This document shows positions 1-8,272 of a DNA stretch of 64,000 nt, piece after piece. Under the pieces are notes generated by a model. That model saw only the letters and a program-made list of their open reading frames with translations. It was not told the origin of the DNA and searched no databases. The number at the start of each line of letters is the position of its first letter. Within the stretch, counting starts at the first letter, position 1. The translations under genes and the position numbers were made by a program. This DNA comes from Clostridiales bacterium (GTDB taxonomy: Bacteria > Bacillota > Clostridia > Oscillospirales > CAG-272): assembly GCA_012800735.1 (NCBI GenBank), contig JAAZIU010000022.1:62001-126000 (forward strand). The letters are read 5' to 3'.

Positions 1-418
1 GGTAGCGGTCGCTTACCTCTTCCAGCGTCTGTCCGCGGTCGCGCATGAAGCGCTTTATGCGGCGGTATAGCCGCTCGTCGCTGCGCAGATCGACGAATAT
101 TTTCAAATTCAGCTTTGAGCGTATCGGCTCAAGCCGGAGTATCAAAAGCCCCTCGATAATCAATATATCGGCGTCGGAGTTCTGTTTTTCCTCGATGGCG
201 GCGTAAAACTCCTCAAGACGGAAGGACTCCGGCGCGTTGTGTTCGGGGTATTCGATACCGGTAAAAGGAGCTGTGACATTCGGAGTCGGGTTTTTGAAAA
301 ATGCGTCCATATGCAGGACTTCGGCTTTATATCCGTCAGCTTCGAAAAGCTCGCGGAGACGCGCCGTCAGCGTGGTTTTTCCGGAACAGGTTCCTCCGGT
401 GATTCCGATTGTATACAT
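1..418 (-). CDS. Uridine kinase-like P-loop kinase (3' end outside window)
   Basis: The first 139 codons of a phosphoribulokinase/uridine kinase family protein are present; the C-terminus lies beyond the window edge. A Walker A loop GGTCSGKTT follows the first strand, then HMDAFFK in the place of the substrate-binding Asp region, IIEGLLIL as the Walker B-like strand, and RRIKRFMRD, which matches the arginine-rich lid of uridine kinases. The family phosphorylates uridine/cytidine with ATP or GTP in pyrimidine salvage. The ATG at 418 is preceded by GAGGGTG and lies 13 bases after the pheS stop, so it is probably co-transcribed with pheS. Family assignment is firm; the exact substrate is inferred because these kinases have several close relatives. 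Confidence 0.78.
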   Translation of the reverse strand, partial: MYTIGITGGTCSGKTTLTARLRELFEADGYKAEVLHMDAFFKNPTPNVTAPFTGIEYPEHNAPESFRLEEFYAAIEEKQNSDADILIIEGLLILRLEPIRSKLNLKIFVDLRSDERLYRRIKRFMRDRGQTLEEVSDRY

Positions 419-431
419 TATTCACCCTCGC

Positions 432-1457
432 TTATCTGAACTGCCGCAGGAAGCGGACGTCGTTTTCGTATAAAAGCCGCATATCGTCGATGGCGTAGCG
501 GAAGAGCGTGACCCGCTCGATGCCGACGCCGAAAGCGAAACCGGTGTAAATTTCCGGGTCGATGCCCGACATTTGAAGGACATTGGGATGTACCATGCCG
601 CAGCCGAGGATTTCGATCCAGCCTTCCCCCTTGCAGATGCGGCAGCCCTTGCCGCCGCAGGCAAAGCAGGAGATATCGACTTCGGCAGAGGGTTCGGTAA
701 ACGGGAAATGGTGCGGGCGGAAGCGAACTTTTGTATCTTCGCCAAACATCCTTTGGGCGAACATCAGAAGCTGACCGCGCAGATCGCCCATCGTGATGTC
801 GCGGTCGATGACAAGTCCTTCCATCTGGTGGAAGTTGGGGCTGTGCGTCGCGTCGACGGCATCGGAACGGTAAACGCGGCCGGGGGAGACAATGCGTATC
901 GGCGGCGCCGTCTGCTCCATGACATGCACCTGAACGCCGGAGGTCTGCGAGCGCAGCAGGATATTGTCGGTGATGTAAAAGGTATCCTGAGTGTCCCGCG
1001 CCGGATGGTTTTCCGGTATGTTCAGCGCCTGGAAGTTGTAATAATCGTATTCGACTTCGGGTCCTTCGACGATATCAAAGCCCATCGTGCGGAAAATCTC
1101 CGCCATTTCGTATTCGACTATCCCCAAAGGATGGCGGTTGCCGCGGCGCTGGGCTTTGCCGGGCATCGTTACGTCGATGCGCTCGGCGGCAAGCTTTGCG
1201 TCGCCTATCTTCTTCATTATGATTTCACGGCGTTCGGCAAGCGCGTTTTCGACGGCGGCGCGCACTTCGTTTGCGAGGGCGCCGACAACCGGACGCTCCT
1301 CGGCGGAAAGCTTACCCATACCGCGAAGCACGGCGCTGAGTTCGGATTTCTTTCCGAGCACCTTTACGCGAAGCTCCTCCAAAGCGGCTTCGTTTTCTGC
1401 CGACAGAAGCTCGGACAGCGCCTGGTTTTTGATTTTTTCGAGCTGTTCTCTTATCAT
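432..1457 (-). CDS. pheS: Phenylalanyl-tRNA synthetase alpha subunit
   Basis: This 341-residue class II aminoacyl-tRNA synthetase subunit charges tRNA-Phe with phenylalanine and ATP, normally as an alpha2-beta2 enzyme with PheT. An N-terminal coiled coil (about residues 1-85) binds tRNA. Class II motif 2 is seen around GRVYRSDAVDATHSPNFH, and motif 3 around GFAFGVGIERVTLFRY near residues 310-325. A Cys-rich stretch (FACGGKGCRICKGEGW) lies before motif 3, as in many clostridial PheS. Length is normal for the family. A T-box leader ahead of the gene indicates control by uncharged tRNA-Phe. Unusually, pheT does not follow; a uridine kinase-like gene does. Confidence 0.97.
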   Translation of the reverse strand: MIREQLEKIKNQALSELLSAENEAALEELRVKVLGKKSELSAVLRGMGKLSAEERPVVGALANEVRAAVENALAERREIIMKKIGDAKLAAERIDVTMPGKAQRRGNRHPLGIVEYEMAEIFRTMGFDIVEGPEVEYDYYNFQALNIPENHPARDTQDTFYITDNILLRSQTSGVQVHVMEQTAPPIRIVSPGRVYRSDAVDATHSPNFHQMEGLVIDRDITMGDLRGQLLMFAQRMFGEDTKVRFRPHHFPFTEPSAEVDISCFACGGKGCRICKGEGWIEILGCGMVHPNVLQMSGIDPEIYTGFAFGVGIERVTLFRYAIDDMRLLYENDVRFLRQFR

Positions 1458-1498
1458 GCTTTTACCTTCTCCAAAAGTTATCGTTTAATTCGGAAAAT

Positions 1499-1734
1499 AA
1501 AAAAGTCCCCTGAAATAAATTCATGGGACGGAAATTCCGCGGTACCACCCAGTTTCCGCGGATTGACCGCGGCACTCAGTTCAGCCCTTTAACGGGGGCG
1601 GGGCGATGCCGTTTGATAGCAGCCGAAATGCCTTTTTGACCGGCGGGGAAACGATTTCAGCCCTGCAGTCGTTTCTCTCTTTGCCCGCGTGAACGCCGAT
1701 GCTCGTCAATCAAGCCTGCTGCCCGACATAAAAA
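1499..1734 (-). promoter_or_regulatory. T-box riboswitch leader of pheS
   Basis: Read on the minus strand, the leader carries the hallmark T-box GGGTGGTACCGCGG (1537-1550). A terminator hairpin follows, with arms GTCCC (about 1525-1529) and GGGGAC (about 1504-1509) and a T run to 1498. Upstream is a long Stem I-like domain closed by GCAGC/GCTGC. A UUC triplet at 1625-1627 on the 3' side of that domain is a plausible phenylalanine specifier. In this known mechanism, uncharged tRNA pairs with the specifier and T-box bulge, stabilises the antiterminator and lets pheS be transcribed. The T-box is certain; specifier placement is by eye. Confidence 0.93.
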
Positions 1735-1740
1735 TATACT

Positions 1741-1769
1741 TATTTATTATATAACTTTTTCGCCGTCAA
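1741..1769 (-). promoter_or_regulatory. Promoter of T-box/pheS transcript
   Basis: TTGACG (1764-1769) and TAAATA (1741-1746) on the minus strand are separated by 17 bases, placing the start of transcription just ahead of the T-box leader. Confidence 0.55.
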
Positions 1770-1822
1770 TGCAATAGCAAAGGGCAAATATTTACAATTT
1801 AAGTGCAATTTCAACGAAATAG

Positions 1823-1848
1823 TTCGAGAAAAACAAGTTATTCTCGAA
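1823..1848. repeat. Inverted repeat between PfoR gene and T-box
   Basis: TTCGAGAA (1823-1830) and TTCTCGAA (1841-1848) form a perfect 8-base stem with a 10-base loop downstream of the PfoR-type gene. No clear T run follows on the minus strand, so it is a weak terminator candidate at best. Confidence 0.35.
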
Positions 1849-1896
1849 ACGGGGGTTTTTCTTGAAAGTTTTGTGTAATATTAGTTTGTTTTCTAA

Positions 1897-3111
1897 CTAA
1901 CTGTTTTTCTTATCTTCTTCAGCTTCCGCTCCGGCTCCTTCTTTAGCTTCTGCTCCGGCTCCTTCTTTCGCTTCTGACGAAGAAATAGCTTCTGTTTCGG
2001 AGATGACTTCTGCGGCAGAGGTGATATCCGTATCAAAAGCAGCTTCTGTATTTGAAGCAGATTCCGGCGCCGAAACCGATTCTCCGGCAGGCGCGAGCTT
2101 CATCATGCCGGGCTTTACCCAGCCAATTTTACGGAAGATGAAGTCAAAGCCGAGGGTGACTACCGCCGGAAGAATGAAGTGCATAAGACCGATCTGAACG
2201 GCCATCGGCAAAGCCCCCACGCCGCCGGCGCTCATCGCGTCAACGGCTCCAAATTGACCGACAAGACCTGATGTGCCCATTCCGGCGCCTACCGCGGTAT
2301 TTTTCATACCGAGCGCGGCGGAACTTATCGGCCCCAGCACGGCGGACGCGCAGATCGGAGCGAGCCATATCTGCGGATTTCGCATGATATTCGGAACCTG
2401 TACCATCGAAGTGCCGATCCCTTGTGAAATAAGCCCCCCGACGCCGTTGTCGCGGTAGCTTGCGACCGCGAAGCCTATCATATTGCAGCAGCAGCCGACG
2501 CAGGCGGCTCCGGCGGCAATGCCGTCGATACCGATAGAAATACAGAGCGCCGCCGAGCTTATCGGAGCGGTAAGCGCCATGCCGACGACGACGGAAACGA
2601 CGATCCCCATCGGAATCGGCGCAAGCGTTGTCGCGTTATTTACGAATGTTCCGAGCGCCGTCATTGCCCGACCGATATACGGCCCGACGAAAACGCCTAC
2701 AAGACCGCCGGAAAAAATCGTTACGAACGGAGTGACGACTATGTCTACCTTAGTTTTGGATGCGACAAGACCGCCGACTTCCGCGCCGATAACCGAGGCG
2801 AGATACGCGCCCACCGGACCGCCGGCGTTATCTCCCGCCGCGTATCCCAAAGCGCCGGTAACGGCGGAGGTGAATACGACAAGCGGCTTTGCTCCGAGAC
2901 CGTAAGCCACCGCGACTCCGATAGCGGCGCCGATTATCGGCGATGCGGCTCCCGTCTGGCTCGAAAGCGCCGAAAGCCACGACATGAACGGTATCTTAGA
3001 TAACTGGGTAATTATAAGCCCTATTATAAGCGACGCAAAAAGTCCGAGAGCCATCGATCCGGTCGCGTCGACAAGATATCTTTTAAACCACCGGCTGAGC
3101 TTTTCTTTCAA
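1897..3111 (-). CDS. PfoR-type PTS EIIC-like membrane protein
   Basis: This 404-residue polytopic membrane protein matches the PTS EIIC type 2-like family (COG3641, PfoR). Glycine/alanine-rich transmembrane helices fill residues 15-335, with repeated GGPVGAYLAS/GGLVGVFVGPYIG-type turns and a Cys cluster CVGCCC near the middle. Family members were named as regulators of clostridial perfringolysin but look like transporters; the substrate is unknown. No EIIA/EIIB or HPr-binding domain is attached or nearby. The last 60 or so residues are a Ser/Ala/Glu-rich tail containing an exact duplication of KEGAGAEA. Translation starts at TTG (3111), after AAGGA; the ATG and GTG in the same leader run into stops. 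It is divergent from the GH36 gene, each having its own promoter. Confidence 0.8.
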   Translation of the reverse strand: MKEKLSRWFKRYLVDATGSMALGLFASLIIGLIITQLSKIPFMSWLSALSSQTGAASPIIGAAIGVAVAYGLGAKPLVVFTSAVTGALGYAAGDNAGGPVGAYLASVIGAEVGGLVASKTKVDIVVTPFVTIFSGGLVGVFVGPYIGRAMTALGTFVNNATTLAPIPMGIVVSVVVGMALTAPISSAALCISIGIDGIAAGAACVGCCCNMIGFAVASYRDNGVGGLISQGIGTSMVQVPNIMRNPQIWLAPICASAVLGPISSAALGMKNTAVGAGMGTSGLVGQFGAVDAMSAGGVGALPMAVQIGLMHFILPAVVTLGFDFIFRKIGWVKPGMMKLAPAGESVSAPESASNTEAAFDTDITSAAEVISETEAISSSEAKEGAGAEAKEGAGAEAEEDKKNS

Positions 3112-3143
3112 AAAATCACATCCTTATAAAAAATCTACTATAT

Positions 3144-3172
3144 ATTATACATTAATATTGTTACTTTTTCAA
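3144..3172 (-). promoter_or_regulatory. Promoter of PfoR-type gene
   Basis: On the minus strand TTGAAA (3167-3172) and TATAAT (3144-3149) are 17 bases apart, ending about 32 bases before the TTG start codon. Confidence 0.7.
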
Positions 3173-3204
3173 CCAAAATAATTGTAATTTAATTTGATTT
3201 AATC

Positions 3205-3233
3205 TTTACAAAGTTACTTTTTTGGTGTACAAT
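3205..3233 (+). promoter_or_regulatory. Promoter of GH36 gene
   Basis: TTTACA (3205-3210) and TACAAT (3228-3233) are 17 bases apart, about 105 bases ahead of the GH36 start codon. Confidence 0.65.
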
Positions 3234-3337
3234 ATATATAATGGTAAAGTTTTACCTGCAGACGACGATATTTGAATGATTGTAAATATATAGTTTTCCG
3301 GATATTCTTTATACAGAAGTTATCGAGGTTTAAGATT

Positions 3338-5536
3338 ATGGCAAAAAAGAAAAACAAAGAATCCAAAGAAGTGGACGTCTTCACTCAGTCTCTGCCGGAA
3401 GGCGGCGCCGAATTCTGCTATGTAAGCGGGCGGCAGCTGCTCTCCGAATGCGTTGTAAACGGGGTTTACGGCATGAGATGGCGCAGCGGCGAAGGCCAGG
3501 TCGTGCCGGAATTTCACACCGACCTGAACGCCATTTCCCCCTCCTTTAAAATCGGTCTTTTGAGGGAAAAGAAACCCGTCGATTCGTCTTACGGATGGGA
3601 ACTTGAAAACAGCGGACGGCTGGTACATATGCCGCTTGAGGAACTGCGCGGCATTAACGCGGAAAAAGACATCATCTACGGCGTCAAGCTGCTGAACCGA
3701 GACGCCGAGCTGAGGGTGACGGTTTACACCCTGCTTAACGGCAGCGATTTTATAGTAAGATGGCTGGAAATAGAAAACGTTTCGCTTGGCGCGGCGGCGC
3801 TGACCGAGGCTTATCCATTTTCAGGTCCCGTCTGGCGGCAGGCAAAGCGGGAGGAAGCGGTCGAAGGCGCGCCTTTTGAAGTTGCTTACAGCCATGAAAA
3901 CAGCTGGGGGCGGGAAGGGGATTTCCGCTTTGACCGTCTCGAGAGCTCCCTTTCTATCGGCTCCGCGCGCGGCAAATCCGGCTTCGGCCGGCCGGCGGTC
4001 TGGCTTCGCAACCGCTGCGGCAATGAAACGCTGGTGCTTGAATACGCCTGGAGCGGCTCCTGGCAGATGAACATCACTCCCGAATACGAGGGAGACAAAG
4101 TCGGCTGCTCCGTTGAAGCCGGAATGCTGCCTTCCACCGAGCTGCTGCGGCTGGACCCGGCTCTTCCGGAAAATTACGCGATCCGCGTCCTTTCACCCGG
4201 CGAAAAGGTCGTCACTCCCGCCGTACATATGGCGCTTCTGCGCGAGCCTTTTTCAACGATAGTTCAGCTGACTCACGAACATATCCGCAATCTGGTGCTG
4301 CCGAAGCTGCCCGCCGGAGTGCGCGCCTGCCAAATTGAAGCCAACCATCGCGGATATCTCTGCGACCGCGAAAGCGACGATGGGATCCGCCGCGACATCG
4401 ACATCGCCGTTTCGATGGGCGTTGAGACGTATGTCATCGACGCCGGCTGGTACGGCAAAAACGAGCGAAATTCCTGGCCGGACAACGCCGGCGACTGGGT
4501 TCCCGGCCCCTGGCTCGAAAAGGGAATCAAATCCATCGCGAAATACGTTCACGACAAGCGGATGCGCTTCGGGCTCTGGTGCGAGATAGAAGCGGCGGGG
4601 TCGCAGTCGTCGCTGCGGGCGCGACACCCTGAATGGGTCGTCGGCCGCTGTCTTGACCTATCGATTCCCGACTGCGAAGACCACTGCACATCGGAGATAT
4701 GCCGGATAGTCGAAGATTACAAGATCGATATGTTTCGGATAGATCACAACAACGATATCGGTCATTCGATGTCCCGCGTCCGGGAAGAGTATGTCGAAAA
4801 TACCAACTGGCGTTACTACGAGGCCTTTGTGCGGATGATGCGCAAGGTGAAGCGGAAATATCCGGCTCTTGAGCTTCAGAATTGCGCCGGAGGCGGCGGA
4901 CGGCTGGATCTTATGACCCTCTCCCTCTTCCATCACACCGAATTTACCGACTGGCTGCGACGGCCGCGCACAACCCGTATATACAACGGACTTACGATGG
5001 CGCTGCCTCCGCACATCCTGCTTTACACCTTCGGCACCGAAACGCGCGACCTCTCAACCGACGCCGATATCGAAACTCAGCTCCGCGCCGCCATTCTCGG
5101 CCGACCGATACTGCGCGGGATAGCGCCGTCGGAAAAGCAGCTTACCTCTTATCTAAAAGACACGATAAAGGATAAGTTAGAGCTTTATAAGAGCTTCATC
5201 CGCCCGATGCTCGAAAACTGCCTGATGTGGCATCACACGCCGTTTCAGCCGGTGATGCGGCCGGGCAAGCCGGGGGAAGAGACGATATTTGAGTTCGCCT
5301 CAACCGACGGCCTCCGCGGCATGCTGGCGGTCTTTGAAAACTCGGACGTTCCGCCGGAAAAACCGACGGTGATTTACCCGCATTTCATCCGCCCGAACCG
5401 CAGCTATTCCGTTACATACGACTCCACCGGCGACCGGCTTCGCCTTACCGGACAGGAAATAATGCAGAACGGAATCCTCTGCCGGATTGAATCGGGATTC
5501 GGCTCCGAGCTGATACTTATCCGCAGGGACGATTAA
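3338..5536 (+). CDS. GH36 alpha-galactosidase-like enzyme
   Basis: The 732-residue protein has the GH36 (clan GH-D) plan: an N-terminal beta-sandwich (to about residue 310), a TIM barrel, and a C-terminal beta domain. YVIDAGWYG marks an early barrel strand. RIDHNND holds the likely nucleophile Asp, and NCAGGGGRLD followed by EFTDWLRR holds the likely acid/base Asp. GH36 enzymes hydrolyse alpha-1,6-galactosides such as raffinose-type sugars or galactomannan side chains; some act on alpha-GalNAc, so substrate is not settled. There is no signal peptide, so it should act in the cytoplasm. The ATG at 3338 is chosen over one 66 bases upstream because GAGGT lies at proper distance and the family homology begins after it. 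Confidence 0.87.
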   Translation: MAKKKNKESKEVDVFTQSLPEGGAEFCYVSGRQLLSECVVNGVYGMRWRSGEGQVVPEFHTDLNAISPSFKIGLLREKKPVDSSYGWELENSGRLVHMPLEELRGINAEKDIIYGVKLLNRDAELRVTVYTLLNGSDFIVRWLEIENVSLGAAALTEAYPFSGPVWRQAKREEAVEGAPFEVAYSHENSWGREGDFRFDRLESSLSIGSARGKSGFGRPAVWLRNRCGNETLVLEYAWSGSWQMNITPEYEGDKVGCSVEAGMLPSTELLRLDPALPENYAIRVLSPGEKVVTPAVHMALLREPFSTIVQLTHEHIRNLVLPKLPAGVRACQIEANHRGYLCDRESDDGIRRDIDIAVSMGVETYVIDAGWYGKNERNSWPDNAGDWVPGPWLEKGIKSIAKYVHDKRMRFGLWCEIEAAGSQSSLRARHPEWVVGRCLDLSIPDCEDHCTSEICRIVEDYKIDMFRIDHNNDIGHSMSRVREEYVENTNWRYYEAFVRMMRKVKRKYPALELQNCAGGGGRLDLMTLSLFHHTEFTDWLRRPRTTRIYNGLTMALPPHILLYTFGTETRDLSTDADIETQLRAAILGRPILRGIAPSEKQLTSYLKDTIKDKLELYKSFIRPMLENCLMWHHTPFQPVMRPGKPGEETIFEFASTDGLRGMLAVFENSDVPPEKPTVIYPHFIRPNRSYSVTYDSTGDRLRLTGQEIMQNGILCRIESGFGSELILIRRDD

Positions 5537-5561
5537 AAACGCTGTTGTTAAAAATCGAAAA

Positions 5562-5587
5562 CGGGCGACTCTTAAATGAGCCGCCCG
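5562..5587. terminator. Hairpin between convergent GH36 and rsmA genes
   Basis: CGGGCG (5562-5567) pairs with CGCCCG (5582-5587), flanking an ACTC/GAG extension. The gap is short and both genes end here, so it may serve both directions. T runs are modest. Confidence 0.5.
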
Positions 5588-5620
5588 CAATGTTTTTATA
5601 AGATATTTTCCGTAAGCCCG

Positions 5621-6493
5621 TCAAAGCGGGATTTCTCCGTCGATATACAGCGTCATTTCGGCGAATTGTTCGACCGAAAGCCGCTCTCCGCGGATATCCG
5701 GCGAAAGCCCCATCACAGATAGTATCTTCACAAAACGCTCTTTCTCCATATTTGGAAATTCGGAGGAGACTGAATTCACAAGCGTCTTTCGGCGGCGGGC
5801 GAAGGCGCCGCGGATAACCCGGCGCAGCGTCTGTTCGCTTGAAACGCGGTACGGCGGTGATTTGAACGGAGTTATCCTTATAACTTCCGAATCGACCTTC
5901 GGCTTCGGCAGGAAATTGCCGGCGGATACCGCAAAAAGCCGCTCGCAGTCTCCGAACCACGCCGCCGCCGCGGTGAGCGCGCCGTATTCCGGGCTGCCGG
6001 GGGAGGCGCAGAGCCGCTGCGCGACTTCTTTCTGCACCATTATTATTATCTCCCGCGGCTTTATATCGCCTTCAAGCAGGTACATGAGTATCGGGGAGGT
6101 GATGTAATAGGGCAGATTTGCGCAGACAGAGAACTCTTCGCCGAAAAACTGCTCCTCTGCCAGCCGTCCGATGTCCGTTTTGAGGATATCGGCGTTTATT
6201 ACCTTTACATTCGGGCAGTCGGCAAGCGTTTTTTCGAGTATCGGCAGAAGCGAGTCGTCTATCTCGACTGCGGCGACGCGGTCGGAGACGGAGGAAAGCT
6301 CAACCGTCAGAGTGCCGATTCCGGGGCCTATCTCAAGGACATTCAGCGGTTTTTCGCCGTCTTTTGTAAGAGAAGCGGCGATTTTTTTCGGCACGGCGGG
6401 ATTTATAAGGAAATTCTGCCCCAGGCTTTTTTTAAAGCCGGTGTTTGCCGTTTCAAGCAGCGCTTTTATTGTGGTTATGTCGGTTAAGTTCAT
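5621..6493 (-). CDS. rsmA: 16S rRNA dimethyladenosine transferase RsmA/KsgA
   Basis: This 290-residue SAM-dependent methyltransferase dimethylates A1518 and A1519 in helix 45 of 16S rRNA late in small-subunit assembly. KKSLGQNFL near the N-terminus is the classic KsgA entry motif. VLEIGPGIGTLT is the SAM-binding motif I, and NLPYYITSPI (about residues 127-136) is the catalytic motif IV of N6-adenine methyltransferases. The C-terminal helical domain carries FARRRKTLVNS, typical of the family. Length is standard. The ATG at 6493 is followed directly by conserved sequence. It stands alone between two convergent or divergent neighbours. Confidence 0.97.
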   Translation of the reverse strand: MNLTDITTIKALLETANTGFKKSLGQNFLINPAVPKKIAASLTKDGEKPLNVLEIGPGIGTLTVELSSVSDRVAAVEIDDSLLPILEKTLADCPNVKVINADILKTDIGRLAEEQFFGEEFSVCANLPYYITSPILMYLLEGDIKPREIIIMVQKEVAQRLCASPGSPEYGALTAAAAWFGDCERLFAVSAGNFLPKPKVDSEVIRITPFKSPPYRVSSEQTLRRVIRGAFARRRKTLVNSVSSEFPNMEKERFVKILSVMGLSPDIRGERLSVEQFAEMTLYIDGEIPL

Positions 6494-6561
6494 TTTTTGT
6501 CGTTCCCGATTCTGAGATATGAATATTTAAAAAATGTGATAACAAAATTAAAATTGCTTTA

Positions 6562-6590
6562 TTGACATCATCTGCAATAAGTGATATAAT
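6562..6590 (+). promoter_or_regulatory. Promoter of first duplicated solute-binding gene
   Basis: Consensus TTGACA (6562-6567) and TATAAT (6585-6590) are separated by 17 bases. The flanking bases GTGATATAATCATT recur at the next paralogue's promoter. Confidence 0.85.
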
Positions 6591-6628
6591 CATTATATAC
6601 AAATATACGCATAACAAAGAGGTAAAAC

Positions 6629-8077
6629 ATGAGCAATATTTTAAAACTAACCGCGGCGTTTTTAGCGGCTGTCCTGTTCATGTCGGCTGTGGTTTCCTGC
6701 GGCGGCTCGCCCAAAACGGGAGCCGATACCGCCGCGCAGCCGGATATCCCGGCGGATCCCGGAGCCGAAATCACCGAGGAGCTGAAACCCGAACTGCCGG
6801 AATCCGACTTCGGCGGATATGATTTCAGATTCCTTAACGGCAACACATCGTCCTGGATGACCATCTTCGTCGTCACGGCGGAGGAACAGAACGGCGAAGC
6901 GGTAAACGACGCGCTTTATACCCGCAACTTGGCGGTTTCCGAGAAATACGGAGTCAAGATAAGCGAGATTTCGACCACAAATGTCGCCGGCAATGTCAAA
7001 AAATCGGTCGCGGCGGCTGATAACGCCTTTGACGTCGCTCTTATTACCATGGCGGACGCTATATCGTGCGTTCAGACCGGCGCGGCGACGGATTTCGCGG
7101 ACATTCCGTATATCGACCTTGAAAAACCGTGGTGGGTACAGAACGCCCAGAAATACACCTCGATAGGCAACAAAATCTACTACGCCATATCTCAGTTCGA
7201 TACGACGCACTACGACGGCGTCAGAGGACTTTATTTCAACAAAACACTGCGCCAGAACTTCGAACTTGACGACCCGTATCAGCTTGTCGCCGACAACAAA
7301 TGGGTTTTGGACAAGATGGGGGAGATGGGCGCGGCGGTAGCGCAGGACCTTGACGGCGACGGTCAGTGGACAAGAGCCGACCGCTACGGTTACACCTCAT
7401 GGTACGCGATAGGCGGAGAGTCGCTCATCTACGGTATCGGCTCGCATACGTCGCTTGCAAAAGATGAGAACGACATGCCGTATTTTGACATGAACGAAAG
7501 GTATCATATCGAAAGGTTTGAAGCCGTAGCCCGACTGTACGCAATCGACGGATTCAAGCATCCGAACGGAGACGCGGGAAACAACGGCGGAGTTGATTTC
7601 TTCAAGAACGACCAGACCCTCTTTTACAACGAGTGCATGGGCAATATTCAGAAACTCCGCACGATGGACACCGACTTCGGCATCATCCCGAGTCCGAAAT
7701 ACAACGAGGAGCAGGAAGAGTATTACCATCTCGGCGGCAACCCGTATTTCATGCTGGTTCCGGTAACTACGCTGGACCTTGAACGCACCGGCGTCCTTAT
7801 GGAAGCGCTTGCGTATGAATCGCTGCTGGTCGTTCCGCCCGCCTTCTACGATATCATGCTCAACGGCAAAATTGCCCGCGACAACGAGTCGTCAAAGATG
7901 CTGGACATCGTCTTCAGCTCGCTCTCCTATTATCTGCCGGTAGCGCTGGATATTCTTGAAGTCGGCGTCACCGATCTTATCTGGAAAAACAACACCGATT
8001 TCGCTTCCTTCTTCGCGAAAAACGAAAGCAAAATCAGCGCGGCAATCGAGGATATTAAAGCTTATTACAATTCATAA
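6629..8077 (+). CDS. Sugar ABC transporter solute-binding lipoprotein, copy 1
   Basis: The 482-residue protein begins with a lipoprotein signal peptide whose lipobox VVSC puts the lipidated Cys at residue 24. An acidic Thr/Pro/Ala linker and the two-lobed type 1 extracellular solute-binding fold follow. Early in the mature domain is DFGGYDFRFLNG, a signature shared by all five such proteins in this window. An EF-hand-like loop DLDGDGQWTRAD precedes RYGYTSW and could bind calcium. It should sit on the outer face of the membrane and present a sugar to an ABC permease, but none is encoded nearby. The copy at 8273 agrees at most positions over the same length. It has its own promoter and terminator, so it is monocistronic. 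Ligand unknown. Confidence 0.88.
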   Translation: MSNILKLTAAFLAAVLFMSAVVSCGGSPKTGADTAAQPDIPADPGAEITEELKPELPESDFGGYDFRFLNGNTSSWMTIFVVTAEEQNGEAVNDALYTRNLAVSEKYGVKISEISTTNVAGNVKKSVAAADNAFDVALITMADAISCVQTGAATDFADIPYIDLEKPWWVQNAQKYTSIGNKIYYAISQFDTTHYDGVRGLYFNKTLRQNFELDDPYQLVADNKWVLDKMGEMGAAVAQDLDGDGQWTRADRYGYTSWYAIGGESLIYGIGSHTSLAKDENDMPYFDMNERYHIERFEAVARLYAIDGFKHPNGDAGNNGGVDFFKNDQTLFYNECMGNIQKLRTMDTDFGIIPSPKYNEEQEEYYHLGGNPYFMLVPVTTLDLERTGVLMEALAYESLLVVPPAFYDIMLNGKIARDNESSKMLDIVFSSLSYYLPVALDILEVGVTDLIWKNNTDFASFFAKNESKISAAIEDIKAYYNS

Positions 8078-8130
8078 TCCCCGAAACTCTACGTAACGCA
8101 GCTGATTTATTATTTATTTTTTATAGGTGT

Positions 8131-8166
8131 TCGCTGCCGGCGCCCGGGTGTCGGCAGCGATTTTTT
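8131..8166 (+). terminator. Rho-independent terminator of solute-binding copy 1
   Basis: TCGCTGCCG and CGGCAGCGA form a perfect 9-base stem followed by TTTTTT. Confidence 0.92.
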
Positions 8167-8205
8167 GAATTTTTCCTTATAAAATACCGCTGTCGGGGTT
8201 TTTTA

Positions 8206-8234
8206 TTGACATTCAACCTCATTAGTGATATAAT
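8206..8234 (+). promoter_or_regulatory. Promoter of second duplicated solute-binding gene
   Basis: TTGACA (8206-8211) and TATAAT (8229-8234) have a 17-base spacer. The -10 context and the following leader to AAAGAGGTAAAA resemble the first copy, so the promoter was duplicated with the gene. Confidence 0.85.
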
Positions 8235-8272
8235 CATTGTATGCAAATTTATATAAAGCAAAGAGGTAAAAT

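Noticed and set aside
573-1592. Long open frame of 339 codons on the plus strand opposite pheS
   Set aside because: It is the antisense shadow of pheS and its T-box, has no ribosome site and shows no recognisable protein features.
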